Positions 1 to 13,900 of a DNA stretch of 64,000 bases are shown piece by piece (the first letter of the stretch is position 1; every line of letters begins with the position of its first letter). This DNA is from Sipunculus nudus. Its lineage: Eukaryota; Annelida; Sipuncula; Golfingiida; Sipunculidae. Both the position numbers and the translations under genes were made by a program. The DNA lies in contig CM049312.1 in assembly GCA_026874595.1 (NCBI GenBank), positions 51,773,429 to 51,837,428 on the forward strand, read 5' to 3'. The notes under the pieces are model-generated. The model made no database searches, was not told where the DNA came from, and was given only the letters and a program-made list of their open reading frames with translations.

Positions 1-219
1 AACTGCTCACATGCTTCAGTTTCAACATTAGGAAACACATGGTCAGGTCACAAAATATTATTTGCAACAATTTCTTGCTCATCAATACAAACCAATCATA
101 TAAACCAACCATGGCCTTTATTACCTCTTCCTCTTACACTTTATCTCCATTTGATATTATTTTAGATTTTTACATTCAAGGTTAACGTCAGCTGAGCACA
201 GTGACCCATAGGTCCCTTG
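1..219 (+). repeat. Right end of an AGCTCAGCTGACT-family repeat
   Basis: The right arm of the window's commonest repeat, nearly identical to 27552-27765 and similar to 11472-11686. It ends with CAGCTGAGCACAG, a near-palindrome GACCCATAGGTC and CCTTG, followed by a run of T. The rest of this copy lies left of the window. Confidence 0.75.
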
Positions 220-1231
220 TTTTTTATTTTTACGATATTTTTTTCTCTCTATTTTTGAGACCTTGAGATGTGGTCATCTGTTAACAGGGCTCAAATGGTA
301 ACAACTGGACCTAGACTATTCTCTTTTGACATGCAGGGAAGCCCATGAAAAGTCTCCGTGGAAACCTGAAATTAGGTCTCTGTTACCCATAAACTCTGAG
401 CTATGGGGCTCCGAAATACCCCCCCAGAATAATGGAAAATTTGATACAAAAGCTCAAGTATCTGAACAACTTATGCATTGATCACCATGATTCTTTGCAT
501 AGATATTGATGATGGAGTGTTTCATCAGTTTCTGCAGACTGGTGGGGCTACCTATATTTTTTTTCGATTTTTTTTCTCTATATTTTAGACCTTAAAAGAT
601 GAGGTTATCAGTTAACTGGGCACAAATCGTAACGACTGGACCTAGAATCTCCTCTCTTGACATGCAGAGAGGCCCATGAAAAGTCTCCTTTGAAACCTGA
701 AGTTAGGTCTCTGTTACCCATAAACTCTTGAGCTTTGGGGCTCTGAAGTACTCCCCAGAACAATGGAAAATTTGATACAAAACTCAAGTATCTGAACAAC
801 TATTGCATTGATCACCATGAATCTTTGCATGGATATTGATCATGGAATGTTTCATCTGTTTCTGCAGTCTGGTGGTGCCACCTGTATTTTTTCAATTTTT
901 ACGAATCTTTTTCTTCATTTTTGAGACCTCTTAAGATGTGGTCATCTGTTAACATGGCACAAATTGTAACGGCTGGACCTAGACTATTCTCTTTTGACAT
1001 GCAGGGAGGCCCATGAAAAGTCTCTGTGGAAACCTGAAATTAGGTCTCTGTTACCCATAAACTCTGAGCTATGGGGCTCCGAAATACCCCCCCCAGAATA
1101 TAGGAAAATTTGATACAAAAGCTCAAGTATCTGAACAACTTATGCATTGATCACCATGATTCTTTGCATAGATATTGATGATGGAGTGTTTCATCAGTTT
1201 CTGCAGACTGGTGGGGCTATCTATATTTTTT
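220..1231 (+). repeat. Tandem ~320-bp repeat units (central module)
   Basis: About three units that each contain GATGTGGTCATCTGTTAAC, a GGACCTAGA segment, GAAATTAGGTCTCTGTTACC, CATTGATCACCATGAT and CTGCAGACTGGTGGGGC. The same units recur in reverse at 37041-39085, and partly at 5881-6400, 32800-33170 and 41340-41660. The array is interrupted by the elements at 1232-3827 and 3873-5880 and resumes after each. I see no gene here. Confidence 0.75.
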
Positions 1232-3827
1232 AGCGAACCTGTGAGCTTATGCGATGGTGTGGCATTGTCCGGCTTCCGTCGTCCGTTGTCTGTACGTTAA
1301 CCCATGCTATCTTGAAAATGGCAAGAATTAGCATCACGAAATTTTATGCATAAAATTAGTCATCTAAAAAACTCTATCGGATTTTGCTTATTTTTTGGCT
1401 AACTGCATTTTCTTAGATGTTATAGGGAAAAAGCTAAAAAATCTTCTTCTCCAAATCTGTTCAGCCAAATTGTCCAATATTTTACAGAAGTGATTCCTGA
1501 AACAATCTCTCTCAAGTTTGTTCGAATGGTTTAAGTTCGGTGATTTGTGGCCGAGTTACAGGAAGTTGAACTTAGTCATCTGTCCAAAAAAGCATACTAA
1601 AATTACAATCTCAGAAATGGCTTGAGCTATCATCACCAAATTTTATGCCAATGTTGGTCAAATGAGTCATATCTGAAATTGAGGTATTGGTGGCGCCACC
1701 TGCATCGGCCTTTTTTGTACGAGGGTCATCAATGCCCGTATCATACTGACAGCTACAAATAACTTCTTCTTTGAAACTTAATGGCCAAATTGTTTAATAT
1801 CGCACAGAAATGATCCTAGGGTAGTGCTTCTGAAGTTTGTTCAAATGGTCTCAGTTCAGTGACTTTTGGCTAAGTTATTGGAAGCTGAATTTAGTCATAG
1901 GCCATAAAAGCCCATTTTAGCTAAGTGGCTACAAAAATCTTCTTCTCAAAAACCACTGGGCCAAATTCTTTAATCTCACACATAAATTATCCTTAGATGT
2001 TGATAATTCAAGTTTGTTCAAATGGTCTCAGTTCAGTGACTTTTGGCTGAGTTATGAGAAGCTGAATTTAGTCATATGCCATAACAGCCCATGTAAGCTA
2101 AGTGGCTACAAAAATCTTTTTCTCAAAAACCACTGGGCCAAATTCTTAAATCTCACACAATAATTATCCTTAGAAGTTGATAATTCAAGTTTGTTCAAAT
2201 GGTTTTGGTTCAATGATTTTTGGCTGAGTTATGGGAAGCTGAACTTTGCCATTTTGCTGTATTTTCCCATATGAGTTATAAACCTACAAAATGTTTTTCG
2301 ACTGATGATACTGAGGCCAGTTTGTTTAATATTTTGCAAGAATAATTCCCTGAATCATTCTAATAATAATTGTCTTTTATGGTTCCAAAAAATGAATTTT
2401 GGCTGAATTAAAAAGATTGAATTGTGTCATTTTACCATATATGTTAGCTGTGTGAAGCAGATACATCTAGCCTAGCACCAGTTTAACAGCATCCATTACA
2501 TCATGCCTCTAGACATTTAGATTTCAGAATATCTATGGAAAATATTGACAAGAATGTTTTTTAATTTATAGATAATATGTGGATTTATGATATTACATAT
2601 CGTCTGTACACTAACTCATAATTTCTCAGGAATAGCAGGAGCTACCATCCCCAAGTTTTATGCAGTTATCAGTCACATATCAAATGTTGATGGATTCAGC
2701 TTATTTTTGCTATCTGCATTTACTTAGATTTTACAGGGAAAAAGCTGAAAAAACTGTAATTACAAAGTCTTCTTCTTGTAAACAGTCCAGCCAAATTGTT
2801 CAATATTTTACAGAAATGATCCAAGACGCGAGCCTTCTCAAGTTTGTTCAAATGGTTTGTGTTGGATAAATTTAAGCAGAGTTACATAACAGGCCAAGAT
2901 TGTGTATGTTACTTGAATAGGTTGAGAAACTGCCAACTGTTTCAGATTTGGCAATAGATCAAGAGTTCATTCAGTGCAGCCAAATATAGGTCAAGAGTAC
3001 AATCAGTGCAGCCAAGCACAAGGCATGTGATCACTTCATGGGCAGCATGTGATCATCTCATGGGTAGCATGTGATCACCTCATGAGTATCATGTGATCAC
3101 CTCATGGGTGTCATGCCCCTCAGGGCTGCATATGGAGCCAATCTGTGAGCTTATGCAATTGTGTGGCTACTATTTCAGATTTGGCAATAGGCAAAAGGTC
3201 AGCCTGGATTTATTTATAGCTTTGGCAGACTGCCAACTGTGTCAGATTATGCAACAGGTCAAGAGTTCACTCAGTGCAGCCAGGTACAGGTCAAAAGTTC
3301 ACTCAGTCTAGCCAGGTGCGGGGCAAGAGTTCACTCAGTGCAGTAGCCTGAGCCAGTAATTTGTCACAGTACACTCGGGGCAACAGCCTTTCTCACCTAA
3401 GCCTGGTCAGACCCATGCATCAGACTCAAGGTAAGTTTGTTGTATTGGCCTGATATTCTGACCTGTCTATGTGTCTTTAATGGCTTTCTCGTTCACAGGA
3501 CAGGTGTTGCCATCTACAGTGACTTTTGGAAAGTGTCTGTGCCTGCTTAATTCTACAGAGGAATTTGATATATCAGCCTGAAATTGGGCATATTTATACA
3601 TGTCAAATAGCTTTTTCGTATACAAGACTGGTGGTGCCACCTACAATAATTTTTGTGTTGTGTGCACCCATGCCAGAATTTCAGCAGTGATGATTGTGTA
3701 TTGTTTCTTGTTCAAAATGTTTAGTACTTGCATTGTTCATATATATGAAAAGTAGTGGTTCAGCATTGAAAGGTTATACCTGGTATATATCCATATGCAC
3801 AGGTTCGCATTAGGCCTGTAGGCCTTG
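1232..3827 (+). mobile_element. Putative Helentron-like element with AACCTGTG ends
   Basis: The borders are exact because the element interrupts a known repeat. Left flank ends in a T run, the element starts AGCGAACCTGTGAGC and ends CACAGGTTCGCATTAGGCC plus TGTAGGCCTTG, and a T run follows. AACCTGTG and CACAGGTT are inverted, and AGGCCTGTAGGCCT forms a 6-bp stem next to the 3' end. There is no target duplication, and the site is T|T. These are features described for Helentrons and their non-autonomous relatives; the class is inferred. Inside, units with CTCAAGTTTGTTCAAATGGT recur several times. No open reading frame of note. Related ends: left at 9541, right at 21739. Confidence 0.6.
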
Positions 3828-3872
3828 TTTTCGATTTTTACAAATTTTTTTCTCTATTTTTGAGACCTCTTA

Positions 3873-5880
3873 CCGTAAAAGTCGTTGCAGAAGTCGCGAC
3901 TTGTACTAGGAAATCGAATTCTAAAAACTAGAATTTTTTAGCAAAGTCGGGGTGCGACTTGTAATACGTACTTATCCCATTTCTGTCAGCTTTCCCGGTA
4001 CATGGAACGACGTCAGTTGAGCGATAATCAGCAATACCTTTAACCAGTGCTTTGTGAAACGTCTTTCCCCAATAATTTACACTTTTAACCATCTCTAATG
4101 CTTTATATTTTGTGAACTGATGAAATTTTCATTTTATTAACATTAAATGCAAATTTTAAATTTGCCCAGTTCAAGACCTACCCGTTCTGACAAGTCGCCA
4201 TTCAAGTGACACTTCCTAATTTGCGTTACTATTATATCATGAGTCAATTTGACGCATATGCCAGTCTGCCGCTCTTTGATGTACATTTTCTTTCCGTTTA
4301 ACTATATGGGTATGCTTTCCATAATGAAAAACTCGCGGTTCCATATCCGTTTATGCATGTAAAGTTGCGTCACATTCAAGCTTGATCCACTACACATACA
4401 TCGTGAATTCTTTTGCCTGCCCGGTTGATCGCTGAATACCAGCTGACCTTTGAAGCCGTGTAGCGGAAGTTCAAGCCCCGGGTCACCCGTGCAATGACCT
4501 TTACATCCCCATGTCAACTAAGCCTTCCGTGACTGATATCCACAATTATAAACTCTCATATTAAGAACCATTAGGTCACTGTCACCATTTCGTGGTTTTC
4601 AAGCGTTTTGGATAACAATGTTATAACGTTTCACGTGAGCTACAAATATACGATTTGCTCCGAGTGTTACCCGTGTCTCTTTCAGGACGATCGTATACCC
4701 AACAATATGGCGGCACGCATGCATTACGGTCAATCGTGCGTTGACATATTCGTGATTTTTTTAATGAAGACACATTAGTCAATACAATGAAATAACAAAC
4801 ACCATATAGGTATATATTTTATTTACTTAAAATGCCACATACGCACCTAAATTCCACAGGAACTGGCACCGTTTGGTGTCATGACGGATCTGGTTCAACA
4901 CGGCTGAGTTTGCCATACATCCAAGCAACTTGAATATAATCACTGATAACGATGGAAATTGGGTTTTCCAGATATTATCAAAGAAAAATAAATCATTAGT
5001 CCCAGTAAATATAATATCTGTAAATTCAATTATGTTTATTTTACGTTAACTGACCGGTCGATAAAGCGTTCATTATCCCCCTGTTGACTGACATATATTT
5101 CAGTGATTTCAGTAATACCGTGCATGTGCCGCGCCTTGATGGTAAGTTGTAACACTTTATTGAAGGGTTACTAATTTCAGTTTTAGAGCCTATTTAAGAA
5201 ATTAGGTGAATAAATTCAAACTCAATTATTCTTTCCATCTTTCAGTTGTCTTAAGTCAGTTCAAATCATGCCCAATGCGACGGATTGGGACTCGTCACGC
5301 GTACGCAAACTAATCATAGTCTAATGAATCCACCCTACGTTTGACGATCTTTAACAATTTAAAGAGTTGCTCGATTGTGATAGTAATTTGCCTCAGACTC
5401 TTTTAGTTTATTAATACAGTCATTTAACTTGATATTTGCATTCTAATGTTACTTAACCTAGTAAGAAACGGCAACAATGACATCGTTTCACAGCACAAAA
5501 TGTTATCCGACGCAGCTGACTTTGGCACTGTACAAATCTTACCTGACAATTGAACCCCGACTTTATATGTTAAGATTCTGTTGTTATTCCTTAAATATAA
5601 GCATTGTATTAAAGCTGTCCAATTATTTTTACGTTTGAATGGTTTATCTAGTTTATAAACCACATAAGTACTACGGGGACGTTGGTTGTAGTCTTGCATC
5701 GCAAGGAATGATACTCAAATTCCAAAAGTATCAGGTGGTTGGGACGCCTCCGAAGTCTGGGTGCGACCTATATTATGGACTTTTCCTGAAACTAAACTTG
5801 AACGGCTATTCCCCAAAGGGATCCTAAAAGTCAGGGTGCGACTTGTAATAAGGATGCGACTTCTGCAACGACTTTTACGG
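3873..5880. mobile_element. 2-kb inverted-repeat DNA transposon with TA duplication
   Basis: The element starts CCGTAAAAGTCGTTGCAGAA and ends with the inverse (TTCTGCAACGACTTTTACGG), a perfect terminal inverted repeat of about 25 bp. It is flanked by TA on both sides. Removing it plus one TA restores the host repeat sequence GAGACCTCTTAAGATG seen elsewhere in the window. Subterminal motifs GGGTGCGACTTGTAATA recur near both ends. A TA duplication points to the Tc1/mariner or pogo group. No transposase ORF is visible; the longest frames are under 100 codons, so it is non-autonomous or dead. Its DNA is richer in CpG than its surroundings. Confidence 0.75.
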
Positions 5881-7810
5881 TAAGATGCGTTCATCTGTTA
5901 ACAGGGCACAAATTGTAACCATTGGTCCTAGAATCCTTTAACTTGACATCCAGGGAGGTCTTTGAAAAATATCCTTGGAAACTTGAAATTAGGTCTCTGT
6001 TACCCATATTCTCTTAGCTATGGGGCTTATAAGCACCCCCCCAGCATAAATAAAATTTGAAACCAAGTAGGGCACAAATCATAACCATTGGATCTGAAAT
6101 CTTCTAACTTAAAATAAAAGGAGGTCCATGAAAAGTATCCTAGGAAATGTGAAATTAGGTCTCTGTTACCCATATTTTCTGAGCTATGGGGCTTATAAGC
6201 ACCCCTCAGAATAACTGAAAATTTGAAACCAAAGTAGGGCACAAATCATAACCATTGGGCCCAGAATCTTCTAACTTGATATCCTGAGAGTTCCTCAAAA
6301 GTTCTCCCCAGAAACCTGATATTTGGTCATTGTGACCTATATTCTCAGGGTTTTGGGGTATGTTTGAGCACCCCAGAAATAATGCAAAATACACATGAAT
6401 TGCCAGATTCCTCAGGAAAGGCTGGTTGGATTGTCATCAGATTTGTTGTGCTTATGGGTCTTGATGAACTTAAGCTAATATACAAGAACAATGATGCCAC
6501 CTATCTTAATTAGTAGTCTGTGCAAGGACATATTGTCCATGTTTTGATTTTTTTATGAATTTTTTTATACAAAATTTTTAAATTTCATATGTGATTTTAT
6601 TTCTTAAAAAGTGTTACTGGGATCTACTTCTGATTAGAATAGCAGGTGCATCTTAAGGGTCTCATGAGCTGATTAGGTTTTGGTCACAGTTGAATGATTT
6701 TTGGATTTTTTTTAAACCCGTCTAGGACGGGACGTATTATGTTATACCATAAGTCCCTCTGTCCATCTATCTGTCCTTCTGTCAATAAACTTTTAGTGTC
6801 ACTGTGATAACTTACCCCGGCTTTGATGGATTTTCACTAAACTCGCCAAAACTACTTAACAATAGATTATCTCACCAGAGTTCAATTATAGGCAAAATTC
6901 CTGCATATTAAATGAGGTCAGAGTTCACCAGGCTACTTTGTGGTGTTGCCACAATTACTTACAAGGAATATAATGGATTTAGATCAAACTCAGCAGAAAT
7001 ATTAATCGATATAATATCTTGCCTAATATTGATTTCCAGCAAAATCCACACATATTTAATAAGGTCAGAGATCACCCAACATTGGTAGCACCATGGTGAC
7101 TTACCAAAAATCTTATGGGTTTTCATGAAACTGAATAAACATATTTACCAATAGAGTTCTCACCTGAATTACATTCTCATCAAAACTCATGCATACCTAA
7201 TGAGGTCAGAGGTCACCAGATACACAATTTGCGGTGCTTTTGTTATGAATTGTTTTATACAAAAATGTTTACATTTCACATGCGACACTATTTCTCAAAA
7301 TGTTTTACTGGGATCTACTTCTGATTATTATAATAGGTGCATCCTATTTAGTCACTTTCCATATTGGCAGCAGATAAGGTTCTCTGATTAAGCTTGCACA
7401 AAGTGTTTTTGGTCAGTTCTGTGGCTGTGAGGGTGTGTGTGTGATTGTGTGTGTACATATTTCTCACATTCACGTTTGGCAGGGGATACAGTCCTCTGGA
7501 CATTGTCTGCCTGATATATTGTGACACACATTAAATGCTCATTTTTATTACATTCATTATATACTTCCCTCTTTAACATTGTTATGTATGCACTACTTGA
7601 TCTAATATATAAACACTGCTTAAAGCTTCTGTTTATTCTCATTTGAAAAAAAAATTACAATTCATTGTTTGTATAATTTATACAAAAGCAGTTGCAAGAT
7701 ATAGGTAAAAATATTCATGTGATCAATCAGCAATCCGTTCTGATTTTATACTATACATGCTGAGCTGAGGTATACTGTATCCTGAATTCTGTTTGTTATG
7801 TGTGCTTCAG
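5881..7810 (+). other. Inferred MED15 intron: repeat fragments
   Basis: Positions 5881-6400 continue the ~320-bp repeat module in degraded form. At about 6716 a hairpin-like CCGTCTAGGACGG begins another repeat, which holds about three units of roughly 115 bp (6820-7240) with ACTAAACTCGCC and AATGAGGTCAGAG. Positions 7250-7800 look unique apart from a GT-rich stretch near 7430. The exon acceptor is at 7809-7810. Confidence 0.55.
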
Positions 7811-7938
7811 GTCTGTCCAGTTGTCTTCTCCTGCCGCAATGATTCCCAGTCCATCACCAGTCAACACAATAGTACCTTCACCAGTGGCACGCCAGCAGGC
7901 CAGCATCCCCTCACCCAGCAGCACCCTCAACACACCCA
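7811..7938 (+). CDS. MED15: MED15 exon: Ser/Pro-rich linker
   Basis: The exon follows a TGTGCTTCAG acceptor and ends at GTAAGT. Its first base completes a codon from an upstream exon outside the window and its last base starts the next codon. It encodes 42 residues rich in Ser and Pro, including MIPSPSPVNTIVPSPVARQQ, like the low-complexity linker before the conserved C-terminal half of MED15. It is the first exon I can recognise, so 1-7810 is inferred to be intron. Confidence 0.85.
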
Positions 7939-10900
7939 GTAAGTTACAAGCCACCTCAACTTAAACAAAGTGCTTACCCAGCAACACTAACTATTCTTGG
8001 TGTTCAAAGTCGATAAAAATATTTTGCGGTCTGTCATAAGATTATACAACATGCCTTATGTAGATATGTATCCCTGTGAGCATGCAAAGTTTGAATGAAA
8101 CCAGGCCTGCCACTTCCAGAATATATAATCAGTTGTTGCAGGGATTATCTTTAATTCACCCTGTTTGTTGTCCCATCCCATAGCCCAAGGTGCCAAATTT
8201 TCACCATTGAGACATCTTATGAAGTGCAAGGGCAAATTGGATATGTATGACCTTGACCTTTTTTTCAAGGTCACAGAGACAATCATGCTCAAATGATGTT
8301 TTGGCAATATTTGTAAAAAGAATCAGAGGCACCGTTACCAAACTCACACCCTTGATACATTTTAGAAAGGGTAATTAAAGATCAAATGTGGATGACCAAG
8401 GTCACAGAGGTGACCATGCTCAAATGATGATAACATAAAAACTCAAAAAGAATTAAGAGGCACAGTAACCATACACAATTTCATAAAGAGCTAGTTACAC
8501 TATGTGGACTTATGTAGGCCACTACCGACCAAGTAATAATCTTCACCTTTGGTGTTTCCCTGACAAAGTTCAAAATATTGGAAACCCCACCCCCCTTATT
8601 TTTGCTACTAGGGGGGTTCCTCTCCCAGCAGCACCTTGTTTTTTTACCCTAGGTTGTCAGATTCTTCCCTGTGACACATTGGTCCACTGTTAGAAAGAAT
8701 TCTACCAAGTGTTTAGTTGACACGGGGTCTGTGAATTATTACTACCTTATTACTTAGGAACATGTAGAAGACACTTAAATGCACTGGTTGTTCCAGTTTG
8801 TTGACCCTGTGGCACAGGCAGTTGAAATGTTCTCATTGTCTCAGTAAAGGTGGTCATTATGGCAGCCAGGTTCCCCCCATATCATGTTTGCTTGACATGG
8901 GATTGCAAGCAGTGGAAAAATATGACTCATACTTTAAGAGTTCCTCTTCAGACATTCCCAAACCTTTAGACTTTTGCCCGTCTGGGTGAGGAGAGGGGAG
9001 GGGGTAGTGGAGGCCCTTCCAGTTCCCGACAAAAGACAGCGGTAAGTGCCTTCTTGGCTCCAGAATCGGTAAATACCGTTAGATGTCCCAAAATCTCCTA
9101 CCATACCAAAAATTGGGTCACCGCGACCTACTTCCTTTGAGATATTATGGAAAAATCTGAATTTTCCATTTAAAACCCCTTTTTACCATTCAAGACTGCC
9201 TAATATCAAAATCATTGATGTGTTTTTGATCACATTTAATTTAAATATTCCACTATATATTTCCCATGTACATACCAGAAATTAGGTCAGTATTGTGTAA
9301 TTTCTTGAAGTTATGGGCCCGAAATAAAACAAAAACTTTGTAAAAATCAGGACAGATATTTACTAACTTAACATGAGAATTGTTGAAGCTAGAGACTTTT
9401 CAGGGAAATAACTTTATTCAATCAAAATTTCATTGTATACCCAAAATTAGGTCTGAATTTTGCAAATTTTTTAAGATATTAGCATAAATATAAAATCAGT
9501 ACCTTAAATTTGCCCAACTTTGGTCATTGCATGTTTTTTGAGAACCTGTGAGCTTATGTCAGGGATGTAGCATCGTCCGTCCTCTTTTGTCTGCTGGCTT
9601 TACGTTCACTCATACTATCACAAAATTGACAGGAGCTATTATCACCAAATTTTATGCAAAAAATTAGTCATCTGTGACCTGTCCATCTTTGATGGCTTTC
9701 TCGTTCACAAGACTGGTGGCGCCACCTAAAATTACTTTTGCACAGTGTAAGTGCCTGCTTATTTCTCAGGACGGATTTGATATATATCAGACTAAAATCG
9801 AGCATATGTATACATCTTGAATAGCTACATCGCTTAAATTTTGCCCAACTTTGAACATGGCACCTTTTTTCTCATGTAAGTACTGTTGATTCACAAAACA
9901 TCCCCCTTACTGTTCAGATTAATTTAAGGTTTCTCACACTTTGAATTTTGACACACTGCACATAAATGTTTTGATTGGTAACCTGATAAGTTTTTGTTGG
10001 ATCCTTATAAAATGTTTAACACATTTTACAGAGATACCAAGCAAGAGGTTATTGATTTAATCAATCATGAATTTCACATATACCTTTTAACAGAATCAGG
10101 TAAATTCAGGTAAGTATAGTGTCTTTGTTGTTTTAGCATATTTGTACATGAATGTCTGCAGTATATCCCAGTAAAGACATTGTAGAATTTAGGACCTATA
10201 AGGGAATAATCATCTGCATGTACCTGATGTATTGTCATGGAAGATCTAGGTAAAACAGGTTAATGAAATATGATTAAGATTATTAATGTTATGTAGGTGT
10301 GGAGTGCTGAAATAAATTCGACAAAAGCATATGATTTGTTCCAAGAAATGTTTAAGAATAATAATTGTATATTTAACATGAAATATTATGTTGGTTTCAA
10401 ATAAAGATCAAATTGCCACATCCTACCTGTTCAGGTAGGGAAAACTAATAGACCAGGTAAACTTCAAAGAAAGGTGGTAAAAAAAGACACATTTACAGAT
10501 TTACTCATCAAATATGAATAAAACTCAATGGAAAATTGCCAAAAGTCTGACAGAATGGTTAAATCTAACATTTCTTCACATTTTTCCCACTTTGTAATGT
10601 TTACTTAGATCGTTTTGATACTCCCGGTAAAGCGTATATCAATTTTATGTTGCCTGTGACAGATCGAGTGCATGGGAATCCCTGTCGCATTGCATTATGG
10701 TTATCCAGTGTCAAAACGATGTCAGACGTCTTATGTCTTAAGACGTTAGGAAAAATTCTCAAATTTGAGTAACTTAAGTTAATTATATTATTTTATATTT
10801 ATTTTGTTAAAAAAATATTTGAAACTTGTCAAAGCATGATGTCTATCAAGTGGCAAGTCCGAGGTTGCCATCTTGAATATTGATGACAAAGCTTAACCTT

Positions 10901-13900
10901 CATAACAGGCAACATAAACATAGAAAATGTCTTAAGGAAAGTGAAATATTCACATTTTACGTAAAAAATTATAATAATTTAGAGGATACCAATCTTTTGT
11001 TGAAGTTTGGTATGGTTTATTGTCATAACAACGTGGTACGTTCAGTTGAAACATCGCGTTTGTTGACATACCAGGTGTATCTTGCCCACTCCATTCAACC
11101 AATTGGCAGAGTCTAAATTAGAATTTTATGAATATTGATGAGAATTTTCCAGGTAAATGAATGAAAAATGATCAACTTAGGGGTACCCTGGAACCGTATA
11201 GAACTGAAATTAATCGTGTCTAATGTTAATTTTACCTCGAAGACCGTGCTAAAACTGGAAGTTCTTAATGTTATATCTGAGGCCAGTGAGGGCGTTTTGG
11301 TACATTACAAACAGATGAGGGGATGTCACGTGACGGGGCTTATAGTTGTCTATCAGATGTTAAAGTGTTAAAAAAATATAAGATCAAATTGAACAAATGT
11401 GTAAACTGCTGAACTGTCAACAGCTTGTCAAAAAGCCAACCAATTACCAATGCAATGGTATAGATCTTATGTTCACAAACTGCTCACATGCTTCAGTTTC
11501 AACATTTGGAAAGATATTGTCAGATAATAAAATATATTTTGCAACAATTTCTTACTCAGCAATACAAACCAGTCATAACAACCAATATTACCTCTTCCTC
11601 TCAGACTTTATCTCCATTTGATATTATTTTAGATTTTTACCTTCAAGGTCAACTTCAGCTGGGCACAGTGACCTATGGGTCCCTTGTTTACTGATGTTAC
11701 ACTCATCAGTCTTTTGAGAAATGTCTAACAAATTTCTCACATATTCAATACCTCTCATGCAACTACTTCCATTATAGGCAGGGGACAAACGAGCAACCTT
11801 TCTTGTGCATCTTAGATAATGTGGTAACATCCAGTTATGTTAACCAGAATATAAGTTACAATATACATCCCGTATTACCAGGCAGCCAGTCAGCTGAAGA
11901 TCAGGCATACCTAGAGAAACTGAAACAGCTGTCTGTGTACATAGAACCAGTCCGCAGATGGATTCAGAAATATGAAAAAGATCCAGGTAGGTGCTCATTC
12001 TCAGCACAACATGATATAAGATGTAATCAAATTGTACTGTTACACAGATCTTACACTTACTCTCCATTCCATATCTTATCAGGGCTCGCTTGACAAGCGG
12101 TGCCCTATAGTGATCACCGTGTCAGTCCGTCCATCCATCCTTCCATCAGTGACACTTTCTTTCGCGCGCGATAACTCAACAACTACGTACTGCAGCTTTC
12201 CCAAATTCACAGAGATGATTGGTCCTATGAGCGCTCCAGACCTATCAAATTACAGAATTGTCAGAATTCAAATATGGCCATCACAGCCCAATTGCTTATT
12301 TTCTTTCATGCGCGATAACTCAACAACAACATACTGCAGCTTTCCCAAATTCAGAGGGTGATTGGTGCCTATATTGGGACTTCTGACCTATTGAAATACA
12401 GACTTGCTCAAAATCAAATATAGGAAACAGAGTACATCAGTAATTTTCAGTTGCACACATTATTTCAGACATATCTTCTTTAATATTATTTGAACAAGTA
12501 GGATTTTTTCCCTCATGCATATGGATAAAAACCTAATTCTGTTTGTCATATTTTTTAACTTTAACCTAAACTTTTCACCCATATGTAAACTAGTCCAGCA
12601 CTACTAGAAATGTGGGACCATTGTCCTACCACATCTAGTTTCTTATGTAGCCTGACCTTTCGTATTCCTATATTCTACTTACTCAACCTCCCTTTCCTGA
12701 TCCACCCCTCTCTATCCAGATATCCTGCTTACCCACCCCTCTCTATCCAGATATCCTGCTTACCCCCCCCTCTCTATCCAGATATCCTGCTTACCCATCC
12801 CTCTCTATCCAGATATCCTGCTTACCCACCCCTCTCTATCCAGATATCCTGCTTACCCCCCCTCTATCCAGATATCCTGCTTGCCCACCCCTCTCTATCC
12901 AGAAATCCTGCTTACCCATCCCTCTCTATCCAGATATCCTGCTTACCCCCCTCTCTATCCAGATATCCTGCTTACCCACCCCTCTCTATCCAGATATCCT
13001 GCTTACCCATCCCTCTCTATCCAGATATCCTGCTTACCCCCCCCCCCCCCCCTCTATCCAGATATCCTGCTAACCCACCTTTCTCTATCCAGATATCCTG
13101 CTTACCCCCCCCCCCCCCTATCCAGATATCCTGCTTACCCCCCTCTCTATCCAGATATCCTGCTAACCCACCCTTCTCTATCCAGATATCCTGCTTACCC
13201 CCCTCTCTATCAAAATATCCTGCTTACCCCCCCCCCCCCCATCAAGATATCCTGCCTACCCACCCCTCTCTATCCAGATATCCTGCTTACCCCCCCCCCT
13301 CTCTATCCAGATATCCTGCTTACCCACCCCTCTCTATCCAGATATCCTGCTTACCCATCCCTCTATCCAGATATCCTGCTTACCTACCCTCTCTATCCAG
13401 ATATCCTGCTTACCTCCCCCCCTATCCAGATATCCTGCTTACCCCCCCTCTCTATCCAGATATCCTGCTTACTCCCCCCCCCCCCCCGTCTCTGTCAAGA
13501 TATCGTGCTTACCCCCCCCTCTCTATCCAGATATCCTGTAAACCTACCCTTCTCTATCAAGATATCCTGCTTACCCACCCCTCTTTATCCAGATATTCAG
13601 CTTATCCCCCCTCTCTATCCAGATATCCTGCTTACCCCCCCCTTTCTCTATCCAGATATCCTGCTTACCCACCCTTCTCTATCCAGATATCCTGCTTACC
13701 CACCCCTCTCTATCCAGATATCCTGCTTACCCCCCCCCCCCTATCAAGATATCATGCTTACCCCCCTCTCTATCCAGATATCCTGCTAACCCACCCTTCT
13801 CTATCCAGATATCCTGCTTACCCCCCCCCCCCCCTCTGTATCCAGATATCCTGCTTACCCCCCCCCCCCCCCTTCTCTATCCAGATATCCTGCTTACCCC

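Noticed and set aside
1-7810. Upstream MED15 exons (Gln-rich region)
   Set aside because: No CAG-rich or Pro/Gln-rich open segment with splice sites was seen; the sequence is nested repeats.
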